Assembly: GCA_025055975.1 (NCBI GenBank)
Contig: JANWWM010000019.1
Coordinates: 1 to 59,134 of the forward strand
Direction of reading: 5' to 3'
DNA: 59,134 nt
From: Chloroherpetonaceae bacterium
GTDB lineage: Bacteria; Bacteroidota; Chlorobiia; Chlorobiales; Thermochlorobacteraceae
Shown here: positions 1 to 8,368 of the stretch, one piece after another
Layout: each line of letters starts with the position of its first letter
Position numbering within the stretch: the stretch's first letter is position 1
Made by a program: the position numbers and the translations under genes
The notes under the pieces: model-generated
What the model saw: the letters and a program-made list of their open reading frames with translations, nothing else
Database searches by the model: none
What the model was told of the DNA's origin: nothing

Positions 1-633
1 GCCTTCCTCCAAAATTTCCTGATACGCCCGCGTCTTTTTGAGTTCTTCTTCAAACTCCTCCCTCACCCCCAACATCTTCAATATCTCCTTTCGGGTTAAG
101 TTTCTAAACTTGTAAAACAATACCCTCTCAATGAAATCCAACTTCTCTGGCGAGCGCTCTATCAACCGACGCGCCACCTCTATCGCCCTCGCCTCTGGCT
201 CAACGACCAACTTGAACGCGCCAAGCGCCGCATCCAGCTCCGCCGCGCTCCCCAACTCGTCCAAATATATGCGCCTTGTGCGCGTTTCGGCAAGCAATTC
301 TTCGTAGCCTTCGCAAGACTCTTGCTCAACGCTTCGGGAAGGATAGACGACGACGGCGCGCCACTTCGTAACGCGATGCTGTTTGAGATAGAGGAGGGTT
401 TGAGCGAAGAAGCGGGCGTAGAAGTCGTTGTCGCGTTGGAATTGGAACTCGACGAAGTAGGTGAGGTCGGGTTGTTTTGGGATGAGGACGGCATCGAGAC
501 GAGCGGAGAGTTCTTTGAGTTCGATGGATTTGAAGTCGTAGCGTTGAGCGTCGTTTGGGTTGCGACCGATGAGGGCGAAGAAGCCTTCGGGCATTTCTTG
601 AAGCCACAGGTATGCGAGCTTGTCCGTTTTCAT
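1..633 (-). CDS. Rpn-family (PD-(D/E)XK) putative recombination-promoting nuclease, 3' end cut by the window edge
   Basis: The reading frame runs open from an ATG at 631-633 to the first base of the window (211 codons, no stop), so the C-terminus lies outside. The start MKTDKLAYLWLQEMPEGFF and the following 'LIGRNPNDAQRYDFKSIELK' resemble the DUF2887/Rpn family, which is common in cyanobacteria and other bacteria with many transposons. The PD-(D/E)XK nuclease core is visible as Asp47 (DAVLIP) and Glu62-x-Gln64 (FVEFQ). A charged helical tail begins near residue 165. Family members cut DNA and stimulate RecA-independent recombination in E. coli; the role here is inferred from family. It lies 59 bases downstream of serS on the same strand, with no visible terminator between them. 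Confidence 0.75.
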   Translation of the reverse strand, partial: MKTDKLAYLWLQEMPEGFFALIGRNPNDAQRYDFKSIELKELSARLDAVLIPKQPDLTYFVEFQFQRDNDFYARFFAQTLLYLKQHRVTKWRAVVVYPSRSVEQESCEGYEELLAETRTRRIYLDELGSAAELDAALGAFKLVVEPEARAIEVARRLIERSPEKLDFIERVLFYKFRNLTRKEILKMLGVREEFEEELKKTRAYQEILEEG

Positions 634-692
634 TCGCGGCTGTCTTGACGAGAGAGAAGTCTTGCCAACAAAACGCCGCTATGCAAGCGAAG

Positions 693-2003
693 TTACCCAA
701 TCGCATCGAAGCGCGCGTAGGGGCGCAGGACTTCGGGCACGATGATCTTGCCGTCTTTGGTTTGATAATTTTCAAGCAGCGCCACCATCAAGCGCGACGT
801 GGCAAGCCCCGACCCGTTAAGCGTATGAACAAACTCAGGCTTTGATTTTTCATCGCGTTTGAAGCGAATGTTGGCGCGTCGGGCTTGAAAGTCCTCGAAG
901 TTCGAGCAGCTCGAGACTTCCAAAAAGCGTTGCTCGGCGGGCGACCAGACTTCAAGGTCGTAGCACTTGGCGGCGTTTGCGCCAATGTCGCCCGAACAGA
1001 GCAGAACGACGCGATAGGGCAACCCAAGCGCGACGAGAATCGACTCCGCGTCGGCGACAAGCGATTCCAATTCGTCGTAAGACGTCTCAGGCGTAGCGAA
1101 TTTGACGAGTTCGACTTTGTTGAATTGATGCACGCGCAAAAAGCCGCGCACATCCTTGCCGTAACTGCCCGCCTCGCTCCGAAAACACGCCGAATAGGCG
1201 ACATACTTGATGGGTAACTGAGAGCCTTTCAGAATTTCATCGCGGTGCAAATTCGTAACGGGCACTTCGGCGGTCGGAATCGCAAAGAGACGACCGACCG
1301 TGTCGGCTTCGTAGGTTTCTTGTCCCTCGTAACTGGCGCGATAGACTTGCCCGATGAACTTCGGAAACTGCCCCGTGCCGCGAAGCGACTCCCGATTGAC
1401 GAAGAAAGGCGGAAAAATTTCCTCGTAGCCTTTGGCAAGATGCGTATCGAGCATAAAGTTGATGAGGGCGCGTTCAAGCGTAGCGCCTTTGCCTTTGTAG
1501 ACGGGGAAGCCTGCGCCCGTGATTTTCGCGCCGCGCTCGAAATCCAAAATGTCCAACGCCTTGCCAAGTTCGAGGTGATTTTTGGGCTTGAAATCGAAAT
1601 CGCGTTGGTGGCGCAAGACTTCCTTGCAAACGACGTTCTCGCTGGCATCTTTGCCCAAAGGAACGCTCTCGTGCAGAAGGTTGGGCAAGTGAAGCAGGAG
1701 TTCTTCTTGCTTGGCTTCGAGGTCGCGCAGTTCGGCATCGAGCGCCGCAATGTCGTCGGAGACGATTTTCATTTCGGCGATGAGCGCGTCGGCGTTTTCC
1801 TTGTTCCGTTTGAGGCGAGCGATGTCATCGGAGACTTTGTTGCGCTTGGCTTTCAAGGAATCGGATTGGCTGACGAGAGCGCGACGACGTTGGTCAAGCG
1901 CGAGCAGTTCGTCGATTTTGGAGAGTTCGTTTGGAAGTTGTCGAGCGAGAAGCGCGGATTTGATTTTGTCGGGATTCTCGCGGACAAGTTTAATGTCGAG
2001 CAT
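693..2003 (-). CDS. serS: seryl-tRNA synthetase
   Basis: Charges tRNA-Ser with serine in the cytoplasm. The 436-residue product has the normal length and layout: an N-terminal coiled-coil arm that binds tRNA (about residues 1-110, starting [18 protein letters not shown]), then the class II catalytic core. Motif 2 is visible as [20 protein letters not shown] and motif 3 as [16 protein letters not shown] near the C-terminus. The TAEVP-type serine-binding segment appears as [10 protein letters not shown]. The ATG at 2001-2003 begins exactly at the conserved N-terminus. A TAnnTTTG promoter match lies 38 bases upstream. The truncated nuclease gene follows on the same strand. Identification is secure. 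Confidence 0.97.
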   Translation of the reverse strand: MLDIKLVRENPDKIKSALLARQLPNELSKIDELLALDQRRRALVSQSDSLKAKRNKVSDDIARLKRNKENADALIAEMKIVSDDIAALDAELRDLEAKQEELLLHLPNLLHESVPLGKDASENVVCKEVLRHQRDFDFKPKNHLELGKALDILDFERGAKITGAGFPVYKGKGATLERALINFMLDTHLAKGYEEIFPPFFVNRESLRGTGQFPKFIGQVYRASYEGQETYEADTVGRLFAIPTAEVPVTNLHRDEILKGSQLPIKYVAYSACFRSEAGSYGKDVRGFLRVHQFNKVELVKFATPETSYDELESLVADAESILVALGLPYRVVLLCSGDIGANAAKCYDLEVWSPAEQRFLEVSSCSNFEDFQARRANIRFKRDEKSKPEFVHTLNGSGLATSRLMVALLENYQTKDGKIIVPEVLRPYARFDAIG

Positions 2004-2040
2004 TCGTGATGGCTTGGCGATGCGTTTGGTTAAACGGCGG

Positions 2041-2048
2041 CAAAGTTA
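2041..2048 (-). promoter_or_regulatory. candidate -7 promoter element for serS
   Basis: On the minus strand this reads TAACTTTG, an exact match to the TAnnTTTG -7 consensus of Bacteroidota sigma factors. It lies 38 bases before the serS ATG. No convincing -33 TTTG is seen at the usual distance, so this is a motif match only. Confidence 0.45.
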
Positions 2049-2123
2049 CGCCGAAGCGGCGCAAAAAACGAACAACGCGCGTCGGCGGCAAGGAATCCAA
2101 AGGCATTGGAATTGCGCCCTGTT

Positions 2124-2295
2124 GTCGTTCCGAGCGTAGCGAGGAATCCAAAGGGATTGCGAATTGGGTTGCTCGATCGCTGCGAAGTGGATTCTTCGCT
2201 CCGTTCAGAATGACGGACTGAGGAGCGGGCATCGCTCCGAGCGTTTTGCGTCGTTTCAAAATTTGCTTGTCATTCCGAGCGCAGCGAGGAATCCA
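2124..2295. repeat. cluster of three interspersed repeat units
   Basis: Units lie at 2124-2150 (plus; form A, TCGTTCCGAGCG then GAGGAATCCA), 2188-2214 (minus; form B, TGGATTCTTCGCTCCG then TTCAGAATGAC) and 2269-2295 (plus; form A). The same units recur at about 16.4, 31.3, 32.7 and 44.3 kb. Each is an imperfect palindrome whose ends pair (ATTCC/GGAAT or ATTCT/AGAAT). Forms A and B are diverged copies of one sequence and tend to face each other. This spacer between the divergent genes serS and the TonB receptor holds no gene that I can support. Confidence 0.85.
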
Positions 2296-2354
2296 AAAGG
2301 GATTGCGGACGGAACGCTTGCTTCTCTGAAATAGGGACTGTTTCCGCGACTATC

Positions 2355-2393
2355 CTTAACCCAACCTTAACAGAGCCTTAACGGTTGCGTAAC
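2355..2393 (+). promoter_or_regulatory. putative Pho box: four direct repeats with 11-bp period
   Basis: CTTAAC occurs at 2355, 2366 and 2377, and CGTAAC at 2388, each exactly 11 bases after the last. An 11-bp period of direct repeats is the hallmark of PhoB-type response-regulator binding. The CTTAAC core matches the cyanobacterial Pho box (PyTTAAPyPy repeats separated by 3 bp). The array ends 10 bases before a TAnnTTTG -7 element, the position in which PhoB replaces -35 recognition. The inference is that the TonB receptor downstream is induced by phosphate starvation. No phoB/phoR gene is in the window. Confidence 0.6.
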
Positions 2394-2403
2394 GTAGCCC
2401 GTC

Positions 2404-2411
2404 TATCTTTG
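2404..2411 (+). promoter_or_regulatory. -7 promoter element of the TonB receptor gene
   Basis: TATCTTTG is an exact TAnnTTTG match, 53 bases before the receptor ATG. A TTG lies at 2384-2386, inside the repeat array. Together with the four upstream repeats this looks like an activator-dependent promoter. Confidence 0.6.
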
Positions 2412-2464
2412 CGCCCGCTACCGAAAACCTTAAAAAGCGCAGTCCACCTAACAACCTTCAAAGA

Positions 2465-5287
2465 ATGAAACGCAACGCGCTACGTCAGTTCCTTTCCACG
2501 GTGTTGATTCTCGTTTCCGCGTCGGCATTCGCGCAAGAGAGCGGCAAACTTGTCGGCAAAGTTACCGACAAAGAAAGCGGCGAAGAACTCATTGGCGCAA
2601 GCGTCGTCGTGGTTGGAACGACCGTAGGCGCAAAGACCAACATCGATGGCGAGTATTCGCTGACGCTCAAAGCGGGCAAAGTGGATCTGCGCGTGTCGTA
2701 TGTTGGTTATCAGACGCGCACCGTCAAAGGCGTTGAAGTCAAAGCGGGGCAGACAAGCCGCGTTGACATTGAGCTCAAGCCAGAGGCGGCGCAAGCCGAA
2801 GAGATCGTCGTGCAGGCTGAAATCAGCAACGCGACCGAAAGCGCGCTCCTGACCCAGCAACGCAAAGCGCTCGTGGTGCAAGACGGCGTAAGCGCGGAGT
2901 TCATCAAGAAAACGCCTGATAGCGACGCGGGCGACGTCATCAAGCGCGTTACGGGCGTGTCGGTCGTCGCGGGCAAGTTCGTTTTCGTGCGTGGTCTTGG
3001 CGAGCGATACAGCAACACGCAAATCAACGGCGTTACCGTTCCAAGCCCCGAACCCGAAAAGAAGGTCGTTCCCCTCGATGTCATTCCCGCCAACCTGATT
3101 GAAAACATCATCACGGTCAAAACCTTTATGCCCGACCAGCCCGGCGCGTTTGCGGGCGGATTGGTCAAGGTCAAGACCAAGGAATTCCCCGACCAATTGG
3201 TCGTGAACTTCGGCATGTCGGCAGGATTCAATTCTCGCTCTCATTTCAAGCAGATTCCCTCGTATCCGGGCGGGAAGCTGGACTTTTTGGGCATTGACGA
3301 CGGCACGCGAAGCCTTCCCAAAAATTTTCCCGACCTGACGTTGCGCGGTCGTCAAGGCTTGACGCAACAGCAAATCAATCAAAAGTTGGGGCAAGCGGGA
3401 CGCTTGCTCGGAAGAACTTGGACGCCCGTTCCTTCGGCATTCGCGCCCAACCAAGGCTACTCGCTCTCGATTGCCAATCAAGCCTCGATGTTCGGCGTGC
3501 CGATGGGGTTCATCGTGAGCGGCACCTATTCCAACGGCGTGCAATACAAAGAGACCAAGCTCTTTCTGCCATCGGGGTCGCCTGGGCAACCGTTCTACGA
3601 CTACAATGACAAAACCACGACCTACAACGTCAACTGGGGCGCGGTCGCGGATTTGAACATTCGCGTCGGCGAAGGCGGCGGGCAGAACAACAAAATCGGA
3701 TTCAAAGCGCTCTACAATCGCACGGCGGAAGACGAAACGCGCGAAGTCGTTGGCTCGCGGTTCACGGCTGACGACGCGATTGTCAAAGCCACGCGCCTAA
3801 GATTCGTATCGCGCGAATTGCTCACCACGCAACTGGCAGGCACGCACTACTTGCGCTGGCTGTTCGGCTCCGAACTCGAATGGAAAGCCGCCCTCGCTCG
3901 CGCCCGACGCGACGAACCCGACAACCGCGAAGCCCAATACATCAAGCGTCGCATCGATCCCGACTTCATCTACGACGAAAGCTCGAACCGAAACACGCGC
4001 TTCTTCGCCGACCTTGCCGACAACGAACAAGACGCGCTTCTGGACTGGTCGATTCCGTTCAATCAATGGTCGGGACTGAAATCAAAACTCAAAATTGGCG
4101 GCTTGTACACCGACAAAAGTCGAAACTTCCAAGCGCGACGCTTTGACTATCGCCCCAACAATTTCAGCGGTCTCTTCGGAGTCAAAGCGGAGCAACTGTT
4201 CTCGCCCGATTCGTTGGAAAGCGGCAGAACGGATTTGAGGGACAACACCTTCCCGCAAGATCGCTACGAAGCCGACGAGAAAATTCGCGCGGGATACGCA
4301 ATGGTCGAGCTTCCACTGACCTACGCGCTCAAATTCGTTGGCGGCGCGAGAGTGGAGCAAAACAAAGTCTCGGTTCGTTCCGACGTGGGATTGGTCGGAC
4401 AACCGCAACCCGTCGAAGGCGGATTCGACCGCGTCAATTTTCTGCCGTCCGTCAATTTCATCTACTCGATTGGCGAGCAGATGAACGTGCGAGCCTCGTT
4501 CAGCCGCACCGTCGCCTTTCCCGAACTGCGCGAAGTCGCGCCCTTTAATTTCGATGACTATCGCACCACCATTCTTGGAAACCCCTTCATCGACCAAACG
4601 CGCATCTTGAACTACGACTTGCGTTGGGAGTGGTATCCGAGAATCGGCGAGATTTTAGCCGTCAGCGCGTTCTACAAGAGTCTCGACGAGCCGCTGGAAC
4701 GCATCGTCTTCACAGGGCAAGGGTCGACGATTTTCTTCACGACCGTCAATGCCGACAAAGCCACGAACTACGGAATGGAATTCGAAGCGAGAAAACGCTT
4801 GGATTTCATCGCGCCAAGCCTTGAAAACTTCAACTTCGGCTTGAACCTCACCCTTGTCAATTCCAGCATCACGCTCAAAGATCGAACGCCGTTTTTCAGC
4901 GCCAACCAACGCGCCGAGCTGGTCATTGATCAGTTCGTCGCCAAGAAAAGACCGATGCAAGGTCAAGCTCCCTACGTGCTAAATCTGAACTTCGGCTACA
5001 ACAACGTTGGGCTGGGGTTGGAAGCCGCGTTGCTTTACAACATCGTGGGCAGAAAAATCGTGCAAGTCGGCACGCGCCTCTCGCCTGAATTTGCCATTCT
5101 GGACATCTACGAAGAGCCAAGAAATCAGCTCGACTTCTTCATCTCAAAACGCTTTGGCTCCATCACGACGAAGATGACCATTCGCAACATTTTAGACGCT
5201 CGCTACTTCTACAAGAGCGGCAACGTCGTCGTAGAGGATTATCGAATCGGACAAACCTACGCGCTTTCCATTTCTTATTCTCTTTAA
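2465..5287 (+). CDS. TonB-dependent outer-membrane receptor
   Basis: A 940-residue TonB-dependent transporter. A signal peptide ends at SASAFAQ (about residue 24). It is followed by a CarboxypepD_reg-like domain (about 27-110, GKLVGKVTDKESGEELIGA). The plug lies at about 125-245 and contains VFVRGLGERYSNTQINGVTV, a plug subtype followed by PSPEPEKKVVPLDVIPANLI. A long beta-barrel ends in the aromatic C-terminus YALSISYSL. Family knowledge: such receptors import a bound ligand across the outer membrane using TonB-ExbBD energy. The substrate cannot be read from sequence. The upstream Pho-box-like array suggests a phosphorus source. The next gene, a secreted lipoprotein, starts 20 bases after the stop, so the two are probably co-transcribed. 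TonB/ExbB/ExbD are not in the window. Confidence 0.93.
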   Translation: MKRNALRQFLSTVLILVSASAFAQESGKLVGKVTDKESGEELIGASVVVVGTTVGAKTNIDGEYSLTLKAGKVDLRVSYVGYQTRTVKGVEVKAGQTSRVDIELKPEAAQAEEIVVQAEISNATESALLTQQRKALVVQDGVSAEFIKKTPDSDAGDVIKRVTGVSVVAGKFVFVRGLGERYSNTQINGVTVPSPEPEKKVVPLDVIPANLIENIITVKTFMPDQPGAFAGGLVKVKTKEFPDQLVVNFGMSAGFNSRSHFKQIPSYPGGKLDFLGIDDGTRSLPKNFPDLTLRGRQGLTQQQINQKLGQAGRLLGRTWTPVPSAFAPNQGYSLSIANQASMFGVPMGFIVSGTYSNGVQYKETKLFLPSGSPGQPFYDYNDKTTTYNVNWGAVADLNIRVGEGGGQNNKIGFKALYNRTAEDETREVVGSRFTADDAIVKATRLRFVSRELLTTQLAGTHYLRWLFGSELEWKAALARARRDEPDNREAQYIKRRIDPDFIYDESSNRNTRFFADLADNEQDALLDWSIPFNQWSGLKSKLKIGGLYTDKSRNFQARRFDYRPNNFSGLFGVKAEQLFSPDSLESGRTDLRDNTFPQDRYEADEKIRAGYAMVELPLTYALKFVGGARVEQNKVSVRSDVGLVGQPQPVEGGFDRVNFLPSVNFIYSIGEQMNVRASFSRTVAFPELREVAPFNFDDYRTTILGNPFIDQTRILNYDLRWEWYPRIGEILAVSAFYKSLDEPLERIVFTGQGSTIFFTTVNADKATNYGMEFEARKRLDFIAPSLENFNFGLNLTLVNSSITLKDRTPFFSANQRAELVIDQFVAKKRPMQGQAPYVLNLNFGYNNVGLGLEAALLYNIVGRKIVQVGTRLSPEFAILDIYEEPRNQLDFFISKRFGSITTKMTIRNILDARYFYKSGNVVVEDYRIGQTYALSISYSL

Positions 5288-5307
5288 CCTTAAACTTGGA
5301 GGAAACA

Positions 5308-6990
5308 ATGACGATCTTCAGAAACAAACCTTGGGCGACGCTTCTCGTGGCGGTTGCCGCAACGCTTGCTGCCTGCGGCGACGACAAGAAAGACAACCCA
5401 GCCAGCGGCGGCGGAACCCAACCCCAAGATGTCGGCGAAATCAGGCAGGCGCTTGTAACGAGAGCCGACACCAACGCGACGGCAATCTCGATCGCATGGA
5501 GATTGGAAGGACAAGCCGACTCGATTGAAATCACGAGACGCGACGTCGCGTCGGGCGCGACCCGAAGATTCGCCGTTCCCGCGAGCGAAAGCGCGCTCAA
5601 CGACAATACGGTTGAAGATGGCAAAACCTACAACTATTCGGTGCGCGCCAAAAAGGGCAATAATTTCTCTGCCTCTCGAACGACGGTCGACCAACGAGTC
5701 AAAGCCCCCGTGGAATTGTCGGGCGACCTGTTTGGCGACTATTCGCTCAGCGCGGCGACCCGCTATCGCTTGACGGGTTATGTGCGCGTTCAACCCGGCG
5801 GCGTGTTGAGAATCCCCGACGGCACGAGAATCGAGGGCTTGGCGGGTAGCGCGCTCATCACGGTCGCGGGCGCAGATGGCAAACCGAGCGGACGGCTCTT
5901 CGCGCTCGGCACGGCGCAACGACCCATCGTCTTCACCAGCGTCAATACGACCAAAGCGCGCGGACAATGGGGCGGCATCGTGCTCAACGGTCTGGCTCCA
6001 AACAACGGTCCTGGCGGACGGTTGATTGGAGAGGGCAACACGGGCGTGCACGGCGGCAACAACCCCAACGACACGAGCGGCGTGCTTCGTTACGTCCGCG
6101 TCGAATACGGCGGCACGCGCATCACGGCGGATAACGAAATCAACGGCTTCACCTTCAACAGCGTCGGCGCGGGCACCGTCCTTGAATTCTTGCAAGCGCA
6201 CTTCATCGCCGACGACGGCTTCGAGTGGTTCGGCGGCACCGTCAACGCCAAGAACTTGGTCTCGACGGGCAACGACGACGAAGCCTTCGACTTCGACAAT
6301 AGCTGGTGCGGCAAGGGTCAATTCTGGGTCGCCGTGCAAGCCTCCGATATCGCCAATCGCGGCTACGAAAGCGACAACAACGCCGACGGCACCGATGCCC
6401 GCGCCGCCAACGGACGCGCCACCAGCCCGCTCATCTACAACGTAACGATGATTGGACGCGGACTTTCGGGCGGCGAAACCGATGGAATGTATATCCGACG
6501 CGGCTCGCAAGGTCGCTTCTTCAATCACGTCGTCGCCAACTTCTTCAACCGCGGTTTCGCGTTAGACGGTCCCGTTTGCGTAACGCAATTCCGTCGTGAT
6601 TCGCTCTTCGTGCGAAATTCGCTCTTCTTCGTCAAAGCCAATGGCGCGACCAACGGCGCGACCAGCTACGCCAGATTCACAGGATTCACGTCCTCTAATG
6701 TGACCGACTCTGCAGGGTTTGCGGCGGACTTTAACAGCAGAACGAGCCTCAGCGGCGGAGCTTGGCAAAACAAAGTTGGCGACCCGAACTTCGTGAGCGT
6801 CAACTACGATAACCCCGTCAACGGCACGATGCCCAACCTTCGCGTTCAAGCAGGCTCGCCCGCTTTGACAGGCGCGGCAACGCCGCCCAACGACGGCTTC
6901 TTCGCCACAAACGCAACCTACATGGGCGCGTTTGGCGATGCCAACTCGACCAACTGGATGGAGGGTTGGACGACTTGGTTCAGACCATAA
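5308..6990 (+). CDS. beta-helix-like lipoprotein paired with the TonB receptor
   Basis: The 560-residue product starts at the ATG at 5308, preceded by GGAGG at 5299-5303; a TTG 12 bases upstream is in frame but is less likely. The N-terminus ends in the lipobox LAAC (Cys about 22) followed by GDDKKDN, so it is exported and lipidated. Residues about 35-115 look like a fibronectin-type or other small beta domain. The rest is rich in Gly, Asn and Asp with repeated G-x-I-V and D-N turns (QWGGIVLNG, VRVEYGGT, ADDGFEWFGGT, DEAFDFDNSW), as expected for a right-handed parallel beta-helix. Similar proteins often sit beside TonB receptors in Bacteroidota. Enzyme activity is unknown. A clear terminator follows, closing this two-gene unit. 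Confidence 0.75.
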   Translation: MTIFRNKPWATLLVAVAATLAACGDDKKDNPASGGGTQPQDVGEIRQALVTRADTNATAISIAWRLEGQADSIEITRRDVASGATRRFAVPASESALNDNTVEDGKTYNYSVRAKKGNNFSASRTTVDQRVKAPVELSGDLFGDYSLSAATRYRLTGYVRVQPGGVLRIPDGTRIEGLAGSALITVAGADGKPSGRLFALGTAQRPIVFTSVNTTKARGQWGGIVLNGLAPNNGPGGRLIGEGNTGVHGGNNPNDTSGVLRYVRVEYGGTRITADNEINGFTFNSVGAGTVLEFLQAHFIADDGFEWFGGTVNAKNLVSTGNDDEAFDFDNSWCGKGQFWVAVQASDIANRGYESDNNADGTDARAANGRATSPLIYNVTMIGRGLSGGETDGMYIRRGSQGRFFNHVVANFFNRGFALDGPVCVTQFRRDSLFVRNSLFFVKANGATNGATSYARFTGFTSSNVTDSAGFAADFNSRTSLSGGAWQNKVGDPNFVSVNYDNPVNGTMPNLRVQAGSPALTGAATPPNDGFFATNATYMGAFGDANSTNWMEGWTTWFRP

Positions 6991-7013
6991 GTCGAGAGGA
7001 TTCATTTCGCAAC

Positions 7014-7046
7014 AAAGCGCGGGCTAGTGCCTGCGCTTTTCTTTTC
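7014..7046 (+). terminator. intrinsic terminator after the TonB receptor/lipoprotein pair
   Basis: AAAGCGCGGGC, loop TAGT, GCCTGCGCTTT: an 11-bp stem with one mismatch, followed by TTCTTTTCT. It lies 24 bases after the lipoprotein stop codon. Confidence 0.85.
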
Positions 7047-7064
7047 TAAAAATTTCCCAAAACT

Positions 7065-7676
7065 ATGAAGCCTATTACGCTGATTCTCTGCGTCGTTCTC
7101 GTCGCAAGTTGCCAAAGCAAAAAGGAAGAGAAACCGTCCCAAAAAGTCGTGGCGGCAAAGCCCGTTCCGCCGCCCGTTCTCAAAGTTGCCGACGACGGCA
7201 AGCCGATTCGTTATCCCGAACCGTTGCCCGATAGCGTCAAGGCGCGAAAATTTCAAGATGGTTACGATTCCATCAACAGCCTGATTTTCGCCGTCCTCGA
7301 CGCTTTGGAGAAAAAAGACACGACGCGCCTCGTTAGAGCGATGATTAGCCAAAAGGAATTTTCAAACTGGCTCTGGTGGGAGTTTCCCGCGAGCATTCCT
7401 GAAAACGCGCCGTTGGATTTCGCGTGGGACAACCTTGCGCGCAAAGCCGATAGAGGCTTGCGGTGGCTCTTGTCGGATTACGGCGGTCAAAAACTTCGCT
7501 ATGTCTCGCATCGCTTTGAAGAGGGGGAGGATAAGTATCAAACGTTCAAAGTGCACTCGAAAACCCGCGTCGTCGTCAAGGATTCGCTCGGAAACGAGCA
7601 TACCCTCACGCAAATTGGCTCGGTCGTGGAGATGAACGGCTCGTTCAAACTAATGAGTTATCGCGATCGCGATTAA
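7065..7676 (+). CDS. small lipoprotein of unknown function
   Basis: A 203-residue protein. The signal peptide MKPITLILCVVLVASC ends in the lipobox VASC (Cys16), followed by a charged linker with Lys and Glu and a proline-rich stretch (VPPPVLKV). The mature domain (about 50-203) has mixed alpha/beta character with a conserved-looking 'EFSNWLWWEFPAS' segment and a C-terminal strand pair. I do not recognise the family. It follows a terminator, so it probably has its own promoter. Its stop overlaps the stop of the convergent FAH-family gene. Confidence 0.7.
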   Translation: MKPITLILCVVLVASCQSKKEEKPSQKVVAAKPVPPPVLKVADDGKPIRYPEPLPDSVKARKFQDGYDSINSLIFAVLDALEKKDTTRLVRAMISQKEFSNWLWWEFPASIPENAPLDFAWDNLARKADRGLRWLLSDYGGQKLRYVSHRFEEGEDKYQTFKVHSKTRVVVKDSLGNEHTLTQIGSVVEMNGSFKLMSYRDRD

Positions 7677-8368
7677 GCCACGCTTGCCACGAGGCTCGTG
7701 AGCGGCGCACCGTCTTCGTAGAGCGTTGCCGTCAGCACGTCGCCCGACTTGACGGCGGCAACGCCCGCAGGCGTGCCTGTGTAAATCAAGTCGCCCCGAC
7801 GCAATGCGAAAATGTGCGAAAGGTAAGAAATGATTTTTTCCAACTTGTAAATCATCTCGCTCGTGTCGCCGCGCTGAACCACCGTCCCGTTCTTTTTGAG
7901 TTCAAGCGCGAGGCGTTGCGCTCGTCCCAAATCGCTTGACGCGACGAGAGGCGAAAGAACCGCGCTCGACCGAAACCCTTTTGAGACGAGCCAAGGGTTG
8001 CCGCCCTTTTTGGCGACGCTTTGCAAATCGCGCAAGGTCATATCCAGTCCAACGCCAAATCCCGCGACGACGCTTGCCGCCTCTCGCTCCGAAATCGCTT
8101 CGCAATCGTCGCCCACGAGCAAAACAAGCTCAACCTCGTGGTGCAATTCGCTGGAAATCGGCTTGCCGTCGTAGACGGGAATTCGAATCGTGCCGCCCGA
8201 TTGAATCAAAGACGCGGCAGGCTTTGAAAACACGATGGGAACGTCGGTCGGCGTTGCGTCGAGTTGAAGCAATTTTTCCATTTCTTTGGCGTGCGCGTCG
8301 TAATTTTTGCCGACGCAATAAATCGTGCCGACGGAAAGCCGCTCCGTCCCAAGTTGAACGATGGACAT
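7673..8368 (-). CDS. fumarylacetoacetate hydrolase family protein (acylpyruvase-like)
   Basis: A 231-residue single-domain FAH-fold enzyme of the short class that includes FAHD1/acylpyruvases and oxaloacetate decarboxylases. Visible family signatures are IYCVGKNYDAHAKEM near residue 18, the metal-binding acidic cluster in LHHEVELVLLVG (about 76), the FGVGLDMTLRDLQ block (about 103-116) and GDLIYTGTPAGV near residue 200. These enzymes use a divalent metal to cleave C-C bonds in acylpyruvates or decarboxylate oxaloacetate; the exact substrate is not readable. The start codon overlaps that of the divergent cyclo-ligase gene, so both promoters must lie inside the neighbouring coding sequence. Confidence 0.9.
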   Translation of the reverse strand: MSIVQLGTERLSVGTIYCVGKNYDAHAKEMEKLLQLDATPTDVPIVFSKPAASLIQSGGTIRIPVYDGKPISSELHHEVELVLLVGDDCEAISEREAASVVAGFGVGLDMTLRDLQSVAKKGGNPWLVSKGFRSSAVLSPLVASSDLGRAQRLALELKKNGTVVQRGDTSEMIYKLEKIISYLSHIFALRRGDLIYTGTPAGVAAVKSGDVLTATLYEDGAPLTSLVASVA

